A stretch of DNA of 64,000 bases from Edaphobacter sp. 12200R-103. GTDB lineage: Bacteria > Acidobacteriota > Terriglobia > Terriglobales > Acidobacteriaceae. The stretch is taken from positions 372,001 through 436,000 of the forward strand of contig NZ_CP048114.1 of the NCBI RefSeq assembly GCF_010093025.1. Direction: 5' to 3'. The position numbers and the translations under genes are program-made. The notes under the pieces are model-generated. The model saw only the letters and a program-made list of their open reading frames with translations, did not search any database and was not told the origin of the DNA. Of this stretch, positions 26,543-34,988 are shown piece by piece; position 1 is the first letter of the stretch; the number at the start of each line of letters is the position of its first letter.

Positions 26543-27169
26543 TCAAAGCTTTGTCGAACCACTCTGTGTCTGACCCGGCGATAACCTGATTCCAGATAGA
26601 GCTTCCTGTTCGTTATGAGCCGAGACCTTCGTAATTCTTATGCGAAAGATATTTGGTCCCCGTTCAAGATACTCCCACGCTGCCTGGCCAGGCCGGAAGC
26701 TCTCGAACTGCTGGCTCAGGGGCACGGGATCGTGATCATTAACCAGTAAGACGGAACTCCCCACCGGCAACGAATCAAATTTCGCGAAGATCAGCGGATG
26801 ACGTTGGGGACGTGGTACTGCGCGAATATCGATTTCGTCGTTTAAATCAGGATGTTCTTCCTTGGCGGTTCCTGTTGCGAGCACCAGAAGAGCCGAATCT
26901 TCGTGTGCGTCAACACGATGCTTGACCCCAGACGCAACACTAATAACTTCTTCAGAACGCAGCTCGCAAGGGACATCCTGCTCATAAAATGTGACGTGGC
27001 CGCGCATGACGTATATGGTGACCTTTCCCGATGTCGCGTGTTCGGGAACAGATTGATTCGCTTTGATATTCAAGAGCACCATACGGTAGCCCGGATCATT
27101 GACCAGCACTTTGGGGTTGAATCTGCGGTCATCGAATTCGATCAATTCATTGAGACGGTATTTAAGCAT
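26543..27169 (-). CDS. Cupin plus DUF2249 protein
   Basis: A 208-aa protein with an N-terminal cupin barrel (about residues 30-105; PEHATSGKVTIYVMRGHVTF and SGVKHRVDAHEDS) and a C-terminal DUF2249 domain (about 125-195; VLLVNDHDPVPLSQQFESF, IFRIRITK). DUF2249 is often encoded beside hemerythrins, nitrite or NO reductases and FNR-type regulators. The frame runs upstream to 27247, but ATG 27169 is preceded by GAGAGG at a 5-nt gap and begins the conserved part. It is the first gene of the minus-strand operon and is divergent from the Crp/Fnr gene. Confidence 0.8.
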   Translation of the reverse strand: MLKYRLNELIEFDDRRFNPKVLVNDPGYRMVLLNIKANQSVPEHATSGKVTIYVMRGHVTFYEQDVPCELRSEEVISVASGVKHRVDAHEDSALLVLATGTAKEEHPDLNDEIDIRAVPRPQRHPLIFAKFDSLPVGSSVLLVNDHDPVPLSQQFESFRPGQAAWEYLERGPNIFRIRITKVSAHNEQEALSGIRLSPGQTQSGSTKL

Positions 27170-27271
27170 CGTTTCCTCTCTTAAAGTCCCCTCTTGCCTC
27201 GAACTTACTCCCCTGCTATCAGATGTGCTATGACTTGAGTCGTACACAGAAAGCGATGTTTGGAGTCGGCA
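27170..27271. promoter_or_regulatory. Divergent promoter region of the redox operon and crp/fnr-like gene
   Basis: Only 102 bp separate the cupin-DUF2249 and Crp/Fnr starts, so both promoters overlap here and the regulator probably controls both directions. I looked for the TTGAT-N4-ATCAA type of box and found no good match, so no operator is assigned. Confidence 0.5.
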
Positions 27272-28006
27272 ATGGAAAGAATCGCTGCCTTGCAGCGCAC
27301 GAGATTATTCAGTGAAGAAAGCTCCGAAGGACTTGCAAAGCTCGCACAGAGAGCCACGGAAATGCAATTTCAGCCTGGAGAGATGTTGTTCTTCTCAGGT
27401 GATTCGGCAAAGGGGTTGTTTGCAGTCATAAAAGGGAAGGTACGTGTCTTCCGGCACAATGCTGCAGGGCGTGAACAAGTAATGCATATGGATACTGCTG
27501 GTGCAACGATTGGAGAGGTTCCTGTGTTCGATGATGGGCCGTACCCTGCATCTGCGGTCGCCGAACAGGCTACAGAAGTCCTCTTCCTCCACAAGAGAGA
27601 CATTTATGCCTTTTGTCTGGAGCATCCGACTTTCGCTCTCAAAGCGCTAAAGCTGATGGCGGAACGAGTTAGAAGACATGCGCAACTGGTTGATGCTCTG
27701 TCTTTCCACGAAGTTGGTCAAAGACTTGCCTTGTTTCTATTGAATGAGGCAAAGAATGGCGGAACTGACGGATATGGTCGCCCGACATTCAGGCTCGTGC
27801 TTTCCAATCATGAAATTGCCATTCGTATCGGCTCTGTACGGGATGTCGTTTCTCGTGCACTCACGCGACTCCAACACGATGGAATGGTTAAGCTAAAGGC
27901 CCGCTCTGTAACGATTATGGATTTCAAGGCTCTGCAGCTTTATTCAGAAAATCGCAGCAAACACATATCGCATCCTCGAGGTCAGGGGATCGTTAAGGAC
28001 TGTTGA
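27272..28006 (+). CDS. Crp/Fnr-family transcription regulator
   Basis: A 244-aa regulator with a cyclic-nucleotide-binding-type sensor domain (about residues 10-125; GEMLFFSGDSAKGLFAVIKG, GATIGEVPVFDDGPYPAS) and a C-terminal winged helix (about 150-220; SNHEIAIRIGSVRDVVSRAL, TRLQHDGMVKL). The N-terminus has no Cys cluster, so it is not an oxygen-sensing FNR with an iron-sulfur cluster. It resembles DNR/NnrR-type NO regulators or CRP paralogues. ATG 27272 is chosen because GGAG lies 6 nt upstream; TTG 27260 is an alternative. Divergence from the oxidase-ferredoxin-hemerythrin operon suggests it controls that operon. Confidence 0.85.
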   Translation: MERIAALQRTRLFSEESSEGLAKLAQRATEMQFQPGEMLFFSGDSAKGLFAVIKGKVRVFRHNAAGREQVMHMDTAGATIGEVPVFDDGPYPASAVAEQATEVLFLHKRDIYAFCLEHPTFALKALKLMAERVRRHAQLVDALSFHEVGQRLALFLLNEAKNGGTDGYGRPTFRLVLSNHEIAIRIGSVRDVVSRALTRLQHDGMVKLKARSVTIMDFKALQLYSENRSKHISHPRGQGIVKDC

Positions 28007-28140
28007 ATGCGATCCACGTGGAATCGATTCCAACCCGAATGTGCATTTGGAACGTAGTGGAGGAAACGACCCTGGTTTTGCACAGGTGGCCCAATATATA
28101 GGTGTTGACCTCCATTTTGGCCCTTGATATAGTCGTCCTA

Positions 28141-28325
28141 CTTCACGGTGCTTCGATCTGAGATCGAGGCTGAAAAGGGAATCCGGTGCGAATCCGGAAC
28201 TGCCCCGCAGCGGTAAGCAGGAACGAACACTCCAAAAAGGCACTGGCGATAGCGCTGGGAAGCCGGAGTTAATAGGTCGCCTGCAGAGTCCGAAGACCTG
28301 CCTGAAGTTCGTGCTTAGGCACGAA
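28141..28325 (+). promoter_or_regulatory. Cobalamin (B12) riboswitch
   Basis: The conserved cobalamin-riboswitch elements appear in order: AAAAGGGAATCCGGTGCGAA with a downstream CTGCCCCGCAGCGGTAAGC, then GGCACTGGCGATAGCGCTGG with GAAGCCGGAG, then CCGAAGACCTGCC. A perfect hairpin TTCGTGC-TTAG-GCACGAA closes it at 28308-28325. A second hairpin, CACCTTC/GAAGGTG at 28333-28351, lacks a U-run, and the nrdA ribosome binding site follows, which favours control of translation start over termination. It precedes class I nrdAB, a B12-independent enzyme, so B12 should shut expression off. Confidence 0.92.
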
Positions 28326-28414
28326 TCTCACACACCTTCGAGGGGAAGGTGCGGTGGCCGCGGTTTGTCTTCTGCGACTCCGTTCCATCCACTCGCGGGA
28401 TTAGGACGTGATCC

Positions 28415-30814
28415 ATGGCGGCGCAGGCGACGTTGAAGGAACTCAACCCAACTTTCCCTTCGGCTGAATCAATTCCACAGATGCAGGTGCGCAAACGTAG
28501 CGGGGAATTTGAGCCCGTTGACGTCAATAAGATCGTTCGTGCGATTGAAAGATGCTGTTATGGGCTTCAGCATGTCGATGTGATGAGGGTGGCCATCAAA
28601 ACGATCGGGGGCCTATTTGACGGAGCTACCACCCGCGAACTCGATGCGCTTTCCATCCAGACCGCGGCAGCTCTTATCGCCGAAGAACCGGAATATTCTC
28701 GTCTGGCCGCGCGACTATTACTGGCGACGATAGAAAAGGAGGTTGCCGGACAAAATATCTATTCATTTTCGCAATCGGTAGAGACGGGATGCCGAGAAGG
28801 ACTGATCGCTGAAGACGTCTGGGAGTTTGCCGCATCCAATGCGCGCAAACTGAATAACGCCATTGATAATGAATTCTCCGACCGGTTTGAATACTTCGGG
28901 CTTCGCACAGTCTACGACCGTTATCTCCTGCGTCATCCCATTACACGCCATGTGATTGAAACTCCCCAATATTTTTTCATGCGAGTATCGTCGGGACTCT
29001 CCACGCGTGTGAATGAGGCGATCGATTTCTATCGTTTGATGGCATCGCACGACTATCTGCCCAGCTCACCGACACTTTTCAATAGCGGTACCAGGCACTC
29101 TCAGATGTCGTCCTGTTACCTGCTGGATTCTCCAAGTGACTCTCTGGAATCTATTTACGACACTTACAAGCGGATCGCCATGCTTTCAAAGTTCTCCGGT
29201 GGAATTGGGCTGGCGTTTCACCGGGTGCGTTCGGAAGGGTCTCTCATCCGCGCGACGAATGGGCTTTCAAACGGCATTCTGCCATGGCTTCGCACGCTGG
29301 ACGCATCGGTAGCAGCCGTGAATCAAGGCGGTAAGCGGAAGGGCGCATGCTGCGTCTACCTGGAGCCTTGGCATGCAGATGTTGAGTCCTATCTGGAGTT
29401 GCGAGATAACACAGGCGACCAGGCGCGGAGAACCTACAACCTGAATATAGCCAATTGGGTACCCGATCTGTTTATGCAACGTGTCGAACAGGATGGTGTG
29501 TGGTCTCTGTTTGATCCCAAGATCGTTCCCGAATTGACGGACTTATATGGTGAGGCTTTTGAAGACGCTTATTGCAGGGCTGAGAGCGATGAAAAATATG
29601 TAAAGCAGATAAAGGCACGAGATCTCTATGCGCGCATGATGAGGACGCTTGCGGAAACAGGAAATGGATGGATGGTCTTCAAAGATGCCTGTAACCGAAA
29701 GTGCAATCAGACGGGGTGCGCGGGAAATGTTGTGCATCTCTCGAATCTATGTACCGAAATCACCGAGGTTACGTCATCCTCCGAAATTGCCGTATGTAAT
29801 CTGGGATCGATCAATCTCGCTCGGCATGTAACGGACGGCATCTTCGATTTTGACAAACTTGGTGCCACGGTGCGCCAGGCTGTTCCCATGCTCGATCGCG
29901 TTATCGATATCAATTATTACCCGGTATCGGAAGCTGCAGCCGCGAACAGCCGGTGGCGCCCTGTTGGACTTGGCGTAATGGGGTTGCAGGATGTCTTCTT
30001 CCGCTTGCGCATCCCATTTGATTCCTTAGAGGCGAAGGAGCTTTCCAGCAGGATTCAAGAAGAGATTTATTTTCATGCTCTAAGTGTTTCGTGTGATCTG
30101 GCGGAACAGAATGGCCCCTATCTGGCATTTCGCGAATCTCGCGCTGGAGACGGAGTTCTTCAATTTGACCTATGGGGCGTAAAACCGCAAGCCAGCGAAC
30201 GGTGGGGGTTGCTGCGAGAGCGGATCGGAAAGCATGGTCTGCGTAACTCCCTGATGATCGCGATTGCACCGACAGCAACCATTGCATCCATCGTCGGTTG
30301 CTATGAATGCATCGAGCCTCAGGTCTCCAATCTGTTCAAGAGGGAGACGCTATCAGGCGAGTTTATGCAGATCAATCGCTATCTTGTTCAAGAGCTGAAG
30401 GGGTTGGGACTCTGGTCGGAGGCGCTGAGAACCCGTGTCAAGCTGGCAGAGGGATCTATCCAGGGGATTGCAGAGATTCCAGATGATTTGAAGCTGGTCT
30501 ATCGCACTGCCTGGGAGATTCCAATGCGGTCTCTGATCGATATGGCAGCAGATCGAGGACCATTCATCGACCAGAGTCAATCTCTGAATCTATTTGTGGA
30601 ATCACCGAACATTGGCCGATTGAGCTCCATGTATATGTATGCGTGGAAGCGCGGAATCAAGACTACTTATTATCTTCGGTCGCGGCCTGCAACAAAGATT
30701 GCCAAGACGACAGTTTCTACCCATTCCCAGCAAAGTCAAGCGACCACTATGACCGCTACAGAAAAGGTCGCCTGCTCTCTCGATAATCCCGGTGTGTGCG
30801 AAGCCTGCCAATAA
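28415..30814 (+). CDS. nrdA: Class I ribonucleoside-diphosphate reductase, alpha subunit
   Basis: The 799-aa large subunit that reduces ribonucleotides to deoxyribonucleotides. An ATP-cone covers about residues 22-110 (QVRKRSGEFEPVDVNKIVRA). The catalytic barrel has the first active-site Cys in SQMSSCYLL, the NLCTEI segment with the radical Cys, and the phosphate-binding TATIASIVG. The C-terminal tail ends in the CEACQ pair that shuttles electrons from thioredoxin or glutaredoxin. The ATP-cone implies allosteric control of activity. It is the first gene after a cobalamin riboswitch. Its stop overlaps a possible ATG of nrdB; nrdB more likely starts 15 nt later. Confidence 0.95.
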   Translation: MAAQATLKELNPTFPSAESIPQMQVRKRSGEFEPVDVNKIVRAIERCCYGLQHVDVMRVAIKTIGGLFDGATTRELDALSIQTAAALIAEEPEYSRLAARLLLATIEKEVAGQNIYSFSQSVETGCREGLIAEDVWEFAASNARKLNNAIDNEFSDRFEYFGLRTVYDRYLLRHPITRHVIETPQYFFMRVSSGLSTRVNEAIDFYRLMASHDYLPSSPTLFNSGTRHSQMSSCYLLDSPSDSLESIYDTYKRIAMLSKFSGGIGLAFHRVRSEGSLIRATNGLSNGILPWLRTLDASVAAVNQGGKRKGACCVYLEPWHADVESYLELRDNTGDQARRTYNLNIANWVPDLFMQRVEQDGVWSLFDPKIVPELTDLYGEAFEDAYCRAESDEKYVKQIKARDLYARMMRTLAETGNGWMVFKDACNRKCNQTGCAGNVVHLSNLCTEITEVTSSSEIAVCNLGSINLARHVTDGIFDFDKLGATVRQAVPMLDRVIDINYYPVSEAAAANSRWRPVGLGVMGLQDVFFRLRIPFDSLEAKELSSRIQEEIYFHALSVSCDLAEQNGPYLAFRESRAGDGVLQFDLWGVKPQASERWGLLRERIGKHGLRNSLMIAIAPTATIASIVGCYECIEPQVSNLFKRETLSGEFMQINRYLVQELKGLGLWSEALRTRVKLAEGSIQGIAEIPDDLKLVYRTAWEIPMRSLIDMAADRGPFIDQSQSLNLFVESPNIGRLSSMYMYAWKRGIKTTYYLRSRPATKIAKTTVSTHSQQSQATTMTATEKVACSLDNPGVCEACQ

Positions 30815-30828
30815 TGGAGAATTTCAAA

Positions 30829-31842
30829 ATGTCTACGTCAAATGCCATTCTCGATCCTGGCCTTTCTCTCACGCTCAGGCCCATGCGTTATCCGACCTTC
30901 TTTGAGATGTTTAAAGATGGTATTCGGAATACGTGGACAGTTGAGGAGGTCGATTTTTCTACCGACCTTGTTGATCTGCGTTCAAGATTGACACCTGCGG
31001 AAACGCACCTGATTCAAAGACTGGTGGCGTTCTTTGCGACCGGCGATTCTATCGTTTCGAACAATCTGGTATTGAATCTTTACAAACACATTAACTCGCC
31101 TGAAGCGCGTCTTTATCTTTCGCGTCAGCTCTTTGAAGAGGCGGTGCATGTTCAGTTTTATTTGACATTGCTCGATAACTATGTTGCCGACCCAGAGGCC
31201 CGTGCCGCAGCCTTTGCGGCAGTGGAGAACATTCCGTCCATCACAAAGAAGGCCCAGTTCTGCATGCGGTGGATGGATTCTATCCAGAAGCTCGATGAAC
31301 TTCGTACGCAAGAAGAGCGCAGGCAATTTCTGCTCAACCTTATTTGTTTTGCCGGTTGCATCGAGGGTTTGTTCTTCTTTGCAGCATTTGCTTATGTCTA
31401 TTTCCTGCGATCCAGGGGACTGTTAAATGGATTGGCCGCTGGAACTAACTGGGTCTTTCGTGATGAAAGCTGCCATCTGGAATTTGCCTTTGCAGTCGTG
31501 AATGTCGTTCGTTCTGAAGAGCCTTCTCTTTTTGATGATGATCTCGAAGCGGAGATCGTAGAGATGATGAAGGATGCAGTCGAATGTGAGCTTCAGTTTG
31601 CAGAAGATCTGCTGTCAGGCGGTGTCGCCGGACTTTCGGTCCGCGAGATGCGTCAGTATCTGGAGTACGTGGCAGATGCTCGCGTGGAACGGTTGGGAAT
31701 GGAGCCGATCTTTGGATCGAAAAATCCGTTTGCCTTTATGGAATTGCAAGATGTTCAGGAGCTGACAAACTTCTTCGAAAGACGCGTCTCTGCTTATCAG
31801 GTGGCCGTGGAGGGAGAGGTTGCGTTTCACGATGATTTTTAG
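30829..31842 (+). CDS. nrdB: Class I ribonucleoside-diphosphate reductase, beta subunit
   Basis: The 337-aa small subunit that carries the metal cofactor and generates the radical for NrdA. Metal-ligand helices show RQLFEEAVHVQFY and NWVFRDESCHLEFA with Glu and His in expected positions; the Tyr position was not checked against an alignment. ATG 30829 is selected because GGAGA lies 8 nt upstream; the frame also allows ATG 30814, overlapping the nrdA stop. It is co-transcribed with nrdA and followed by a strong terminator. The subclass (di-iron or manganese) cannot be assigned by eye. Confidence 0.93.
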   Translation: MSTSNAILDPGLSLTLRPMRYPTFFEMFKDGIRNTWTVEEVDFSTDLVDLRSRLTPAETHLIQRLVAFFATGDSIVSNNLVLNLYKHINSPEARLYLSRQLFEEAVHVQFYLTLLDNYVADPEARAAAFAAVENIPSITKKAQFCMRWMDSIQKLDELRTQEERRQFLLNLICFAGCIEGLFFFAAFAYVYFLRSRGLLNGLAAGTNWVFRDESCHLEFAFAVVNVVRSEEPSLFDDDLEAEIVEMMKDAVECELQFAEDLLSGGVAGLSVREMRQYLEYVADARVERLGMEPIFGSKNPFAFMELQDVQELTNFFERRVSAYQVAVEGEVAFHDDF

Positions 31843-31937
31843 GGACCTCCTACGCGGTCCGTGTTTCGAGCTAGCCCGATAAGGCCCCCAGATCGCGCAC
31901 AAAGTACTATCGAGAACCAATCTTTCAGTATCTGAAA

Positions 31938-31973
31938 GTGCTGGCTATCCTAACGATGGCCAGCACCTTTTTG
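31938..31973 (+). terminator. Rho-independent terminator after nrdB
   Basis: A 12-bp stem is formed by GTGCTGGCTATC (31938-31949) and GATGGCCAGCAC (31955-31966), with one T-G pair, a 5-nt loop and a following CTTTTTG. It ends the nrdAB operon and argues against the longest possible start of the next gene, which would lie within it. Confidence 0.85.
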
Positions 31974-32099
31974 TGTTTATTGGCCGGTTTGAAGACTACG
32001 GTAAGGACTTTGAGCCTTTCGGTACTGGTCAAGCTTTATACTTGGTCAGCTGGTAAACGATTGAAAATGATAAAGCTAATCTGGACTTTCGAGGGATTT

Positions 32100-34403
32100 A
32101 TGGCTAAATCGGCTTTGCTGATTCTGTGCGTCTTCATCTCCGTCTGTTCTTTGCACGCTCAGAAGGTTGAGGATCTGGTTCATCCTCTAGTTGGGACAGA
32201 GCGGGAGGGCCAGACGTATCCTGCGGTTGGCTATCCCTTTGCGATGACGAATTGGACGCCCCAGACCCGTGCAGGCGAGGTCAAATGTGTTGCTCCTTAC
32301 TATTTCACCGATACCAGGATTCAGGGGTTTCGAGGGTCTCATTTTTTGAGTGGGAGCTGCGTTCCAGAATACGGCAGTATGACCCTGATGCCAGGGACAG
32401 GAAATTTGCGAACGGAGGCAACAGAGAGGTCGTCCTCGTTCGATCGATCCTCTGAGAAAGCGAGTCCTTATGAATATAGGGTGGATTTAGCCGATTACCG
32501 CATCAGAGCTAAGATCACCGGCGTTGCGAGGTCTGGCTTTATGCTCTTTCAGTTCCAGAAGGATTCGAAGCAAAGCTGGATCGTCATTGAAAATAACTCC
32601 CGCGGTGGGGATGGATGGGTACGAATCGATCCGTCGAAGATGGAAATTACGGGCCGTGTGCCTGTAAGGCGGGAATATGCAGGAAGCGGTAAGCTCGCTG
32701 GTTTTAGCTCTTTTTTTGTAATTCAGTTTGATCGGCCTTTTGTAACAAGTGGTACGTGGATCGGCAGAAAGTCCACGCCGGGAGAGTCAGAGCAGAATGG
32801 AGACGGCAAGACCCCCGGTGTGATTCGAGTCCCTGCAGTGATGACTTCGACGGGAGGCGCCTCTGCAGCCTCTGTCCGTGTGCCTGTAGGGAACCCACGA
32901 GGAGGATTCGGGACCTATGTTGACTTTGGTGAAGTTCATAGCGGTCAAACAATAAAAGTCCGAATTGGGACATCCTTCGTGAGCGTGGATGAGGCTCGAA
33001 AAAATCTAAGAGCAGAGATTCCGAACTGGCGTTACGAATCGGTTCGAGAGAAAGCGCGCTTCCAATGGCATCAGCAACTAAGCAAGATCGAGATTCAGGG
33101 AAACTCCTCCGACCGAACTATCTTTTATACGGCTCTGTATCATGCCATGTTGGCGCCTCGTATATATAGTGACATCGACGGTACGTACCCTCGATTTGCT
33201 GCACACGGGGAAGTGGAACGGTCGCGTGGCGGAACAGTCTATGATGACTTTTCGCTGTGGGATATTTTTCGCGCTCAATTGCCACTGCTGACGATTCTTG
33301 ACCCTGAGCGCGATGCAGAGATGATGCAGTCACTCGTATTGAAGGGAGTTCAGGGCGGCTTTCTCCCCATCTTTCCTGCATGGAACAGCTATACCTCGGA
33401 GATGGTTGGCGATCATGCATCGGTAGCTCTGATCGATGCATACAACAAGGGCATCCGGAGCTTTAATGTTCCAATGGCGTATCAGCTTATGCGTAAAAAT
33501 GCGACCGAGATTCCGGCCTCGCGTGAGGAATATCTGGAAGGAAAGGGACGTCGGGGACTCACATCTTACCTGAAATACGGATACATTCCTCTCGAAGACC
33601 ATATTGACGATGCCTTCCATAAGAATGAACAGGTCTCGCGAACACTGGAATATGCCTATGACGATGCCATCCTGGCGAAATTCGCGGCGGAACTGGGCAA
33701 GACGGATGATGAAAAGCTATTTGCGGCGCATGGACAGAACTGGAAAAATGTCATCGATCCGCAGACAGGCTTTGCGCGGGGGAGACATGAAGATGGCTCA
33801 TGGGTGACACCTTTTAATCCGGCGGGCAAATATACCTGGATAACGGAGGGACTTCCGTGGCAATACACATTCTTTGTTCCGCAGGATGTTTCGGGGCTCA
33901 TCGAACGGGAAGGAGGCCCGAGAAAGTTTGAGGCCAGGCTGGATCAGCTCTTTGGTGAAGAGCTTTATGAGCACGGTAACGAGCCTAGCCATCACATCGC
34001 CTATCTCTACAATGCAGCAGGCGTCCCATGGAAGACGCAGCGACAGGTGCGCTCTCTGATGAAGTCGGAATACAGAGATGGCCCCGGCGGTTTGGCAGGC
34101 AATGACGATGCAGGTCAAATGAGCGCATGGTATGTGCTGAGCGCTCTGGGGTGGTATCAGGTCTGTCCAGGAATTCCCGAATACTGGATTGGCTCTCCGT
34201 CTTTTGACCACGTGGAGATTCACCTTCCCAAGGGGCGAAACTTGCGGATTCTAGCGATAGGGGCCGAGTCCGGAAGACGCTATATCAAGAGAATCTCTCT
34301 GAATGGAAAAGCGATTTCCGACTGGAAGCTGCCCTATAAGCAGATGATGCAAGGCGGGGAATTGATCTATGAAATGAGCGATGTTCCGCCCATGCAGGAT
34401 TAG
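32100..34403 (+). CDS. GH92 family glycosidase (alpha-mannosidase type), secreted
   Basis: A 767-aa exported glycosidase of family GH92, whose members are calcium-dependent exo-alpha-mannosidases. A signal peptide covers about residues 1-21 (MAKSALLILCVFISVCSLHA). The N-terminal beta-sandwich starts with VHPLVGTEREGQTYPAVGYP. The catalytic (alpha/alpha)6 domain has DDFSLWDIFRAQLPL and the signature GNDDAGQMSAWYVLSALG near the end. The open frame starts at 31938, inside the terminator hairpin, so I use ATG 32100, which has GAGGG 6 nt upstream and begins the signal peptide. A second GH92 gene lies at 45947-48256. Confidence 0.9.
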   Translation: MAKSALLILCVFISVCSLHAQKVEDLVHPLVGTEREGQTYPAVGYPFAMTNWTPQTRAGEVKCVAPYYFTDTRIQGFRGSHFLSGSCVPEYGSMTLMPGTGNLRTEATERSSSFDRSSEKASPYEYRVDLADYRIRAKITGVARSGFMLFQFQKDSKQSWIVIENNSRGGDGWVRIDPSKMEITGRVPVRREYAGSGKLAGFSSFFVIQFDRPFVTSGTWIGRKSTPGESEQNGDGKTPGVIRVPAVMTSTGGASAASVRVPVGNPRGGFGTYVDFGEVHSGQTIKVRIGTSFVSVDEARKNLRAEIPNWRYESVREKARFQWHQQLSKIEIQGNSSDRTIFYTALYHAMLAPRIYSDIDGTYPRFAAHGEVERSRGGTVYDDFSLWDIFRAQLPLLTILDPERDAEMMQSLVLKGVQGGFLPIFPAWNSYTSEMVGDHASVALIDAYNKGIRSFNVPMAYQLMRKNATEIPASREEYLEGKGRRGLTSYLKYGYIPLEDHIDDAFHKNEQVSRTLEYAYDDAILAKFAAELGKTDDEKLFAAHGQNWKNVIDPQTGFARGRHEDGSWVTPFNPAGKYTWITEGLPWQYTFFVPQDVSGLIEREGGPRKFEARLDQLFGEELYEHGNEPSHHIAYLYNAAGVPWKTQRQVRSLMKSEYRDGPGGLAGNDDAGQMSAWYVLSALGWYQVCPGIPEYWIGSPSFDHVEIHLPKGRNLRILAIGAESGRRYIKRISLNGKAISDWKLPYKQMMQGGELIYEMSDVPPMQD

Positions 34404-34568
34404 GGCGTCTGATGAAATTTGCCAGACGTACATTAAAAGCGAAATAATCTCTTTCTGAGGCTGGATTCCATGCGAGGTGAGGCGTGTGGTATACAGTTTT
34501 TGTGACGAGTCGATGCGATCTGTCATTCGCTGAAAGCCATTTTTGAATTTATCGCGACGAGGTTTTGG

Positions 34569-34925
34569 GTGAGTATGAGGAAAGAATTCCGGGGTTGCAC
34601 TCGGTTACTGTTGGTCACGGTGGGGCTGGGGTTAGGTCTTTGCGCTAATACGGCGATCGGTCAGGATCATGGCAGCGCGTCCGCCGATTCGAAGGCTCTC
34701 TTTAACTCTCGCTGTGCGATGTGTCATGGTGCGGATGGTCATGGCTCCGAGATGGGAAAATCACTCAAGGTGGTAGACCTGACCTCGAAGGAAGTCCAGT
34801 CACAATCGGATGCCGAACTGATCCATGTGATTTCCGAGGGAAAGAACAACATGCCCCCCTTCAAGGGATCTCTCAATAAGGATGAGATCACGAACGTAGT
34901 TCGATATCTACGGACCTTGAAATAA
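34569..34925 (+). CDS. Small class I cytochrome c
   Basis: A 118-aa periplasmic cytochrome with a signal peptide (LLLVTVGLGLGLCANTAIG) and one haem site, CAMCH, in NSRCAMCHGADGHGSEMG. The distal Met ligand is probably in NNMPPFKG. It ends with the usual helix VVRYLRTLK. GTG 34569 or ATG 34575 may be the start. It precedes a di-haem lipoprotein by 63 nt on the same strand and probably shares its operon and electron path. Confidence 0.88.
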   Translation: MSMRKEFRGCTRLLLVTVGLGLGLCANTAIGQDHGSASADSKALFNSRCAMCHGADGHGSEMGKSLKVVDLTSKEVQSQSDAELIHVISEGKNNMPPFKGSLNKDEITNVVRYLRTLK

Positions 34926-34988
34926 ATTGATTAACATAGGGCATGTAGTTCGTTTTTCAGACGCATCTTCCATGCCGCACGGAGCTTA

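Noticed and set aside
27170..27271. FNR/DNR-type operator dyad
   Set aside because: Searched by eye for TTGAT-N4-ATCAA or close variants; only weak partial matches.
31938..32099. N-terminal extension of the first GH92
   Set aside because: The extension begins inside the nrdB terminator stem, and a signal peptide with its own ribosome binding site starts at 32100.
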